From positions 1 to 10,146 of the forward strand of contig JAFYCU010000266.1 of NCBI GenBank assembly GCA_017545095.1: DNA of 10,146 bases. Reading direction: 5' to 3'. The stretch comes from Muribaculaceae bacterium. GTDB lineage: Bacteria; Bacteroidota; Bacteroidia; Bacteroidales; Muribaculaceae. The stretch's first letter is position 1; each line of letters begins with the position of its first letter. The notes under the pieces were generated by a model, which saw nothing but the letters and a program-made list of their open reading frames with translations, was not told the DNA's origin and did not search any database. The position numbers were made by a program, and so were the translations under genes. Shown piece after piece: positions 6,755 through 10,146 of this stretch.

Positions 6755-7219
6755 CTACTGCATCATGTAGAGCAAGACCGGAATAGGAATCAAGCCCGAA
6801 TAGGAGTAAAGGATGTCGCTCGAATAGGTGCTTCGGCCGCGATACACGTATCCGCCGCTGATGGTGAGCACGATGTCGCTGGAATAGGTGCTCCGACCGC
6901 GATACACATATTGTCCGTCCCAGGTGTAGAGGATGTCACTCGAGTAGGAAGATCGTCCCTTGTAGAGGTACTTGCCGTCCCAGGTGCAGAGGATGTCGCT
7001 CGAATAGGAGCTTCGGCCACGATACAAGTGCTTGCCGTCCCAGCTATACAGGATGTCGCTGGAATAGCAGCTGCGACCACGATACACGTAGCGCCCGTCC
7101 CACGAATAGAGGATGTCGCTCGAATAGGACGAGCGACCGCGATACAGGTATTGAGCATCGCCAGACATGGCACACAACATAGTAAGCAACAACATCGAAA
7201 GCGTGATTAATCGTTTCAT
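6755..7219 (-). CDS. Exported protein of six 20-residue tandem repeats, function unknown
   Basis: The 154-residue protein begins with a signal peptide (1-22; hydrophobic core LITLSMLLLTML, probable signal peptidase I cleavage after Ala22 in SGDA). Residues 24-143 are six repeats of exactly 20 residues with consensus Y-[LV]-Y-[RK]-GRS-x-YSSDIL-[YC]-[ST]-WDG-x. Units 1-4 end in WDG, while units 5 and 6 have ISG and YSG. The only mature cysteines are in unit 2 (Cys51) and unit 3 (Cys78). An 11-residue hydrophobic tail (LIPIPVLLYMMQ region) closes the protein. The regular Y/W/G/D pattern suggests short beta-strands and turns, as in beta-flower, WG or YD-type repeats, but I do not recognise a named family. 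Similar GRS-x-YSSDILY repeats feel familiar from uncharacterised Bacteroidetes proteins. It lies 97 bases downstream of the OmpA-like gene, behind that gene's terminator. No promoter of its own is evident. Confidence 0.85.
   Translation of the reverse strand: MKRLITLSMLLLTMLCAMSGDAQYLYRGRSSYSSDILYSWDGRYVYRGRSCYSSDILYSWDGKHLYRGRSSYSSDILCTWDGKYLYKGRSSYSSDILYTWDGQYVYRGRSTYSSDIVLTISGGYVYRGRSTYSSDILYSYSGLIPIPVLLYMMQ
6791..7150 (-). repeat. Six tandem 60-bp repeats within the exported-protein gene
   Basis: The coding repeats are also DNA repeats with an exact 60-bp period. Elements such as GATGTCGCT followed by GGAATAG or CGAATAG, and CGATACA with its neighbours, recur once per unit on the plus strand. 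Units have diverged by scattered substitutions while the length stays fixed, which points to selection on the period. The array could gain or lose whole units by recombination without breaking the frame. Confidence 0.9.
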
Positions 7220-7241
7220 TGGAATTCAGGCAATGTGGTGA

Positions 7242-7298
7242 TTAAAAACAAGAGCCAAGCCCGTCAGCGCTGTTCACAGCACTTGCAGGACTTGGCTC
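7242..7298 (-). terminator. Intrinsic terminator of the OmpA-like lipoprotein gene
   Basis: Read leftward, GAGCCAAGTCC (7298 to 7288) pairs with GGGCTTGGCTC (7262 to 7252) over 11 positions with one G-U pair, and the RNA then runs into TTGTTTTTAAT (7251 to 7241). This is a textbook stem plus U-tract placed 19 bases after the stop codon at 7317. It separates the lipoprotein gene from the repeat-protein gene, which would depend on read-through or an unseen promoter. Confidence 0.8.
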
Positions 7299-7316
7299 AT
7301 GGTTCTTGAACCTTGC

Positions 7317-8003
7317 TTACTGCAGCGTGCCGTTCTCGGCAGCCTGGATCATGGCCTCGTTGGCGCTGATGTAAACTTCCACGCGGCGATTCTGTGCACG
7401 TCCCTCGGGGGTATCGTTGCTGGCAACTGGGAACTGGTAGTCGTAACCCTCGCTCACCATGCGCGAGCTGGAGATGCCGCTGTTCATCAGGTAGGTCATC
7501 ACCGAGTTGGCGCGAGCTTTCGACAGGCGCTGGTTCACCTCAAGCGAACCGGTGTTGTCGGTGTGGCCGTAAATCTGGACGTTGGTCTGCGGGTTGTTCT
7601 GCAGCGAGGTGGCAAACTTGGTCAGAGCAGTCTTGGCGCTGGCACTCAGGTCGCTCTTGTTAGTGGCGAAAAGGATACCTCCATCAAAAGTCACCTTGAT
7701 AGCGGTCAGACCGTTGGTGTCGGTCACGGTGTCGACTTGTGCACCTTGGATCTCGGCCAGTTCCTTAGCCTGCTTGTCCATCTTCTTGCCGATGAGCACA
7801 CCTGCTGTTCCGCCCACCACAGTGCCGATAGCAGCACCGATAGCGGCACCCTTGCCCTTGCCAAAGATGGCACCCAGGCCGGCACCCACAGCAGCACCAC
7901 CGCCAGCACCAAAGATGGCACCCTTAGTGGTGTTGTTCATACCACAGCTGCTGATTCCCAGAATCATCGCAGCACTCAATACTAAGCAAAGTAATTTCTT
8001 CAT
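7317..8003 (-). CDS. OmpA-family peptidoglycan-binding lipoprotein with glycine zipper
   Basis: The 228-residue protein has a lipoprotein signal peptide with lipobox GISSC, so Cys20 would be the lipidated N-terminus. Residues 28-72 form a glycine zipper (repeated G-A-x-x-G, for example FGAGGGAAVGAGLGAIFG), a segment that can insert in or pack against membrane. Residues about 100-212 are an OmpA C-terminal domain: YGHTDNTG (145-152), N157-x-x-LSKARANSV and NRRVEVYI (205-212). Asp149 and Arg164 correspond to the Asp and Arg that bind diaminopimelate of peptidoglycan in A. baumannii OmpA. The likely role is to tie the outer membrane to the cell wall. It has its own promoter and terminator and so forms a one-gene unit. 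Its size and layout are complete. Confidence 0.93.
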   Translation of the reverse strand: MKKLLCLVLSAAMILGISSCGMNNTTKGAIFGAGGGAAVGAGLGAIFGKGKGAAIGAAIGTVVGGTAGVLIGKKMDKQAKELAEIQGAQVDTVTDTNGLTAIKVTFDGGILFATNKSDLSASAKTALTKFATSLQNNPQTNVQIYGHTDNTGSLEVNQRLSKARANSVMTYLMNSGISSSRMVSEGYDYQFPVASNDTPEGRAQNRRVEVYISANEAMIQAAENGTLQ

Positions 8004-8053
8004 AGTTGTTTATAAATTATTGAGTTAGTAATTCTTCACATTGAATTAGACTG

Positions 8054-8086
8054 CAAAATTAGTGAAAAATTTAACAACACGCCAAA
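8054..8086 (-). promoter_or_regulatory. Bacteroidetes-type promoter of the OmpA-like lipoprotein gene
   Basis: On the minus strand TTTG (8086 to 8083), 21 bases, then TAATTTTG (8061 to 8054) match the consensus fully. The transcript would start around 8047, giving a leader of about 45 bases before the ATG at 8003. A small GC clamp around an A-run (CGCC, 8080-8083, with GGCG shortly after the A7 tract) overlaps the -33 region. Confidence 0.7.
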
Positions 8087-8227
8087 AAAAGGGCGAAAAA
8101 TAGACCAATACCGTAGTTTTCAGGACGAGTCCATCTGTTGCCACTAGCTTCATATATGGTTGCCTATCGCTTTAACTGTATGGCTAGTGAAGCAATCGTT
8201 TTGCCATTTATGCTCGTTGTGGTTGTT
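8087..8227. other. Spacer between the surface-protein gene and the OmpA-like gene
   Basis: No gene is supported here. It contains an imperfect inverted repeat, CACTAGC at 8142-8148 followed by TT and CATA, paired with TATG and GCTAGTG at 8179-8189. This could fold at the 3' end of the surface-protein transcript. There is no U-run after it on either strand, so it is not called a terminator. Confidence 0.4.
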
Positions 8228-8950
8228 CTAACTGGGGCTGGATGTGCTGAATCCCAGTATGATATTGATGAGCTTATTGACATCTTCAATATCCACAGCA
8301 CCGTTTTTGTCAAGGTCGTAGAAATCCAGATTTTCAGCCAAAGGATTATCAACCAAATCCAAAATTACATTCAACAAAGCATTCACGTCGTCCACATCAA
8401 CATGGCCATCGCCCGTGACATCACCATCGGGACGCCCGACAGTGACTTGGCATGTGTCGGGGGCGACGTTATTGCCCTCAACTCTGAAAACCAATGTCGT
8501 TTTTCCGGGCTTAAGAGCAATAATCTCGCAAAAATAATGGCTGCGAATGTAGCTTATCGTTGCTTGAACCACAGTCGAATCGGTATTCTCCACAATAAAG
8601 TCACGCTGAATCGGTGTGGATGACAACGATAGTGTAGCTTTATTTCCCAACGACAACACCAAGTCATGCACATTCACTGTCACAGTGATGGAATAATCAT
8701 CATCAGTGACATGACATATCGCATACTTGTCGGCACAAGCGACAATAATGTCGGTTTCTCCAGGTTTCTTGGCTACGACATTACCTTCGGAATCAACCTC
8801 AGCAACATCGGGATTGCTTGAATACCAGAACATCTTGTATGGAACCGACGAAGGACACATCACATAATCCATCTTTACCGTGTTAACAGGAATTATTAAC
8901 AAAAGAATCACGCACAAAGTATAATGAGTCGACAGGCTGCACGGCATCAT
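8228..8950 (-). CDS. C-terminal part of the BspA-like surface protein: Big-like domains and dockerin-like tail
   Basis: This 240-codon frame overlaps the end of the leucine-rich repeat frame upstream by 68 bases and reads as its continuation, shifted by one base. Its own first residues (MMPCSLSTHYTLCVILL) are an out-of-frame reading of the upstream coding sequence, so the apparent start and hydrophobic leader are probably spurious. From about residue 19 it shows a bacterial Ig-like (Big_2) domain with WYSSNPDVAEVDSEGNVVAKKPGETDI, ending near 82. A second beta-rich domain covers about 88-172 (LKPGKTTLVFRV). A dockerin-like pair of calcium loops follows: GDVTGDGHVDVDDVNALLNVIL (starting at 176) and DLDKNGAVDIEDVNKLINIIL (starting at 212). 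Such tails are frequent on secreted Prevotella and Bacteroides proteins and need not indicate a cellulosome. The frame ends seven residues after the dockerin region, without a recognisable sorting signal. Confidence 0.75.
   Translation of the reverse strand: MMPCSLSTHYTLCVILLLIIPVNTVKMDYVMCPSSVPYKMFWYSSNPDVAEVDSEGNVVAKKPGETDIIVACADKYAICHVTDDDYSITVTVNVHDLVLSLGNKATLSLSSTPIQRDFIVENTDSTVVQATISYIRSHYFCEIIALKPGKTTLVFRVEGNNVAPDTCQVTVGRPDGDVTGDGHVDVDDVNALLNVILDLVDNPLAENLDFYDLDKNGAVDIEDVNKLINIILGFSTSSPS
8883..8950 (-). other. Frameshift junction of the split surface-protein gene
   Basis: The two frames overlap here. The upstream one ends in VDSLYFVRDSFVNNSC and a stop. The downstream one becomes sensible at LIIPVNTVKMDY. 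Skipping one base after GATTCTTTT on the minus strand would give a continuous Big-type strand, SLYFVRDSF-LIIPVNTVKMDY. The site is next to a T4 run, so a one-base mutation or an assembly error is equally possible. No strong programmed-frameshift signal is seen. Confidence 0.7.
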
Positions 8951-10049
8951 CGGCTACGATGGTGAAGCGAGACCATATGTCATCGTTGCGGTAGGCGTCA
9001 ACGGCAGACGGCTGGACGTGGAGCACTGCATCATACGACAAGAATGTGTTTTCGTCACACTCTGGAGGAGTGTTGGCTAATGAATATATACTATCAGGAG
9101 CCACATAGATTGAGCCAAGTGCCGTAACATCGGCAAGCAGGTTCAACGTTCCTCCAGAGAAACGCATAGGGCCAGCCTCCACATTAGCTGAGAGCGTCAA
9201 ATCCAGTCCATTATCGTTATAAAAAGCATACTTCCCCACACGATTTAAAGACTTTGACAAACGCATGGTTTTAAGATTAGGACAATCGGCAAACGCATAA
9301 TCACCTAAACTCTCCACCGAATCGCCCAATAAAGCCAACGATAGCGACCCTATGCCTCTGAATGAGCTATTGCCGATTGATCTCACCGAATTAGGGATGA
9401 TGATTAGGTTAAATCCGCCCATATGATCAAATGCGTAATCGCCAATTGCGGTAACCGACGAAGGTATCACCGTGGTTGAACATCCACTCAGCAGCGTATT
9501 GGTCGCTGTTTCAATGATAGCATTGCAATTGTCACGCGAATCATACACCGCATTTTCGGAAGACACCTCAATCGAACTCATTTTGTTGCATGCAGCAAAC
9601 GCTTTTTCGCCAATATGAGTGACCGATGCCGGGATTGTGATTTTCCTGAGCAAGGTGCAATCATAAAAAGCATCATCGTCAATAGTCGTGAGTGAATCCG
9701 ACAGAGTTACCGTGAATAAACCACATCCCCAGAAGGCCGCACGACCTATTGAACGAACATTATCAGACATTTTTATTCCCGACAATTGCATGGAATAATG
9801 GAATGCACTGTCTCCAATTGCGGTAACCTTATAACGATGTGCTTTGTACACAACCGTTTCGGGAATAGTGATGATTGCGCTATTGTAATTTACAACCGAC
9901 CCCTTAGATTTATATGTAACATATACCGATACACTATCAGGATTAAATCGATAGGCCACATTGTTGTAAATGAAATCGTATGCCGTTACTTTAAACAAAG
10001 GGAACAGACAAACACAACATGCCAATAGTCTAATAATGTGATTCCTCAT
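8883..10049 (-). CDS. BspA-like leucine-rich repeat protein, N-terminal part of a split gene
   Basis: The 388-residue frame starts with a signal peptide (1-23, RLLACCVCLFPLFKVTA) and a BspA-type opening (YDFIYNNVAYRF). From about 72 to 280 it has LRR_5/BspA repeats of roughly 23 residues, with the recurring IG-x-x-AF-x-x-C core (IGDSAF, IGRAAFWGC, IDDDAFYDC, IGEKAFAAC, IGDYAF, IGNSSF, LGDYAFADC, VGKYAFYND). A cap region around 313-365 has the usual LHV-x-x-SAVDAYRNDDIW pattern. BspA-like proteins are exported and bind host or matrix proteins in oral and gut Bacteroidales. That role is a family-level inference here. The frame stops at 8883 just as a Big-like domain begins, and the remainder continues in another frame to 8228. 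The base composition is more AT-rich than dnaE, in line with accessory origin. No promoter of the usual type is visible in the 46 bases upstream, so it may be cotranscribed with the gene at the right edge. Confidence 0.88.
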   Translation of the reverse strand: MRNHIIRLLACCVCLFPLFKVTAYDFIYNNVAYRFNPDSVSVYVTYKSKGSVVNYNSAIITIPETVVYKAHRYKVTAIGDSAFHYSMQLSGIKMSDNVRSIGRAAFWGCGLFTVTLSDSLTTIDDDAFYDCTLLRKITIPASVTHIGEKAFAACNKMSSIEVSSENAVYDSRDNCNAIIETATNTLLSGCSTTVIPSSVTAIGDYAFDHMGGFNLIIIPNSVRSIGNSSFRGIGSLSLALLGDSVESLGDYAFADCPNLKTMRLSKSLNRVGKYAFYNDNGLDLTLSANVEAGPMRFSGGTLNLLADVTALGSIYVAPDSIYSLANTPPECDENTFLSYDAVLHVQPSAVDAYRNDDIWSRFTIVADDAVQPVDSLYFVRDSFVNNSC

Positions 10050-10095
10050 TTTCAGCGTTATATGAGCGTTCTACTAATGTGAGGATTGAATGCCG

Positions 10096-10146
10096 TCAGC
10101 GTTTGTTGGTGATGGGTCGCCAAGCTTTCTCCTTGATTTCACCGTC
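10096..10146 (-). CDS. C-terminal end of a leftward gene, unidentified
   Basis: The leftward frame entering at the right edge reads DGEIKEKAWRPITNKR and stops at TGA (10098 to 10096). Its charged composition is plausible for a protein C-terminus and unlike the other two frames, of which one stops at once. Sixteen residues are too few to name a family. It ends 46 bases before the start of the leucine-rich repeat gene on the same strand. Confidence 0.35.
   Translation of the reverse strand, partial: DGEIKEKAWRPITNKR

Noticed and set aside
6692..7210. Rightward repeat-like frame opposite the 20-residue repeat protein
   Set aside because: Any frame opposite a DNA repeat with period 60 will look repetitive. 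The minus strand has the signal peptide and the Tyr/Gly/Trp pattern, and the plus-strand frame would run through the trxA terminator hairpin.
8883..8950. Programmed frameshift in the surface-protein gene
   Set aside because: There is a T4 run but no classical slippery heptamer, no strong downstream structure and no internal start signal. Mutation or sequencing error is simpler.

Overview
The window looks like a chromosomal segment of a Bacteroidales bacterium, most likely Prevotellaceae or Muribaculaceae. The evidence is DnaE with the long insertion in its PHP domain that I recall from this phylum, several promoters of the Bacteroidetes type (TTTG - 19 to 21 bases - TAnnTTTG), near absence of Shine-Dalgarno sequences, a BspA-like leucine-rich repeat protein with a dockerin-like tail, and an IS982-family element.

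Layout. Bases 1-37 hold the first 12 codons of a leftward gene, possibly the methylmalonyl-CoA mutase small subunit. Bases 38-451 are a divergent intergenic region with a very good rightward promoter at 378-408. It drives a membrane-anchored zinc metallopeptidase of the YugP type (452-1129). Eleven bases after that stop codon sits a complete 1175-bp IS982-family insertion sequence (1146-2320) with perfect 18-bp ends, a 5-bp target duplication (ACATA) and one leftward transposase gene. An AT/GC-patchy spacer (2321-2641) leads to dnaE (2642-6292), the replicative polymerase alpha subunit, followed by trxA (6355-6669), probably in the same transcript. A strong hairpin closes that unit.

From 6740 to the right edge everything reads leftward. 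A small exported protein is built of six exact 20-residue repeats (6755-7219). Upstream of it is an OmpA-type peptidoglycan-binding lipoprotein with a glycine zipper (7317-8003), which has its own promoter and terminator. Next is a BspA-like secreted surface protein (8228-10049): leucine-rich repeats, Big-like domains and a dockerin-like tail, split in two by a frameshift near 8883-8950. The last 51 bases carry the end of one more leftward gene.

How the parts relate. dnaE and trxA are housekeeping genes, and the metallopeptidase is a conserved membrane protein. The right third is a cell-envelope and surface region, visibly more AT-rich in the leucine-rich repeat gene, and looks like the accessory part. 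I found no RNA gene, CRISPR array or defence system. The most unusual objects are the 20-residue repeat protein, the split surface protein and the freshly inserted IS with an operator-like palindrome over its promoter.
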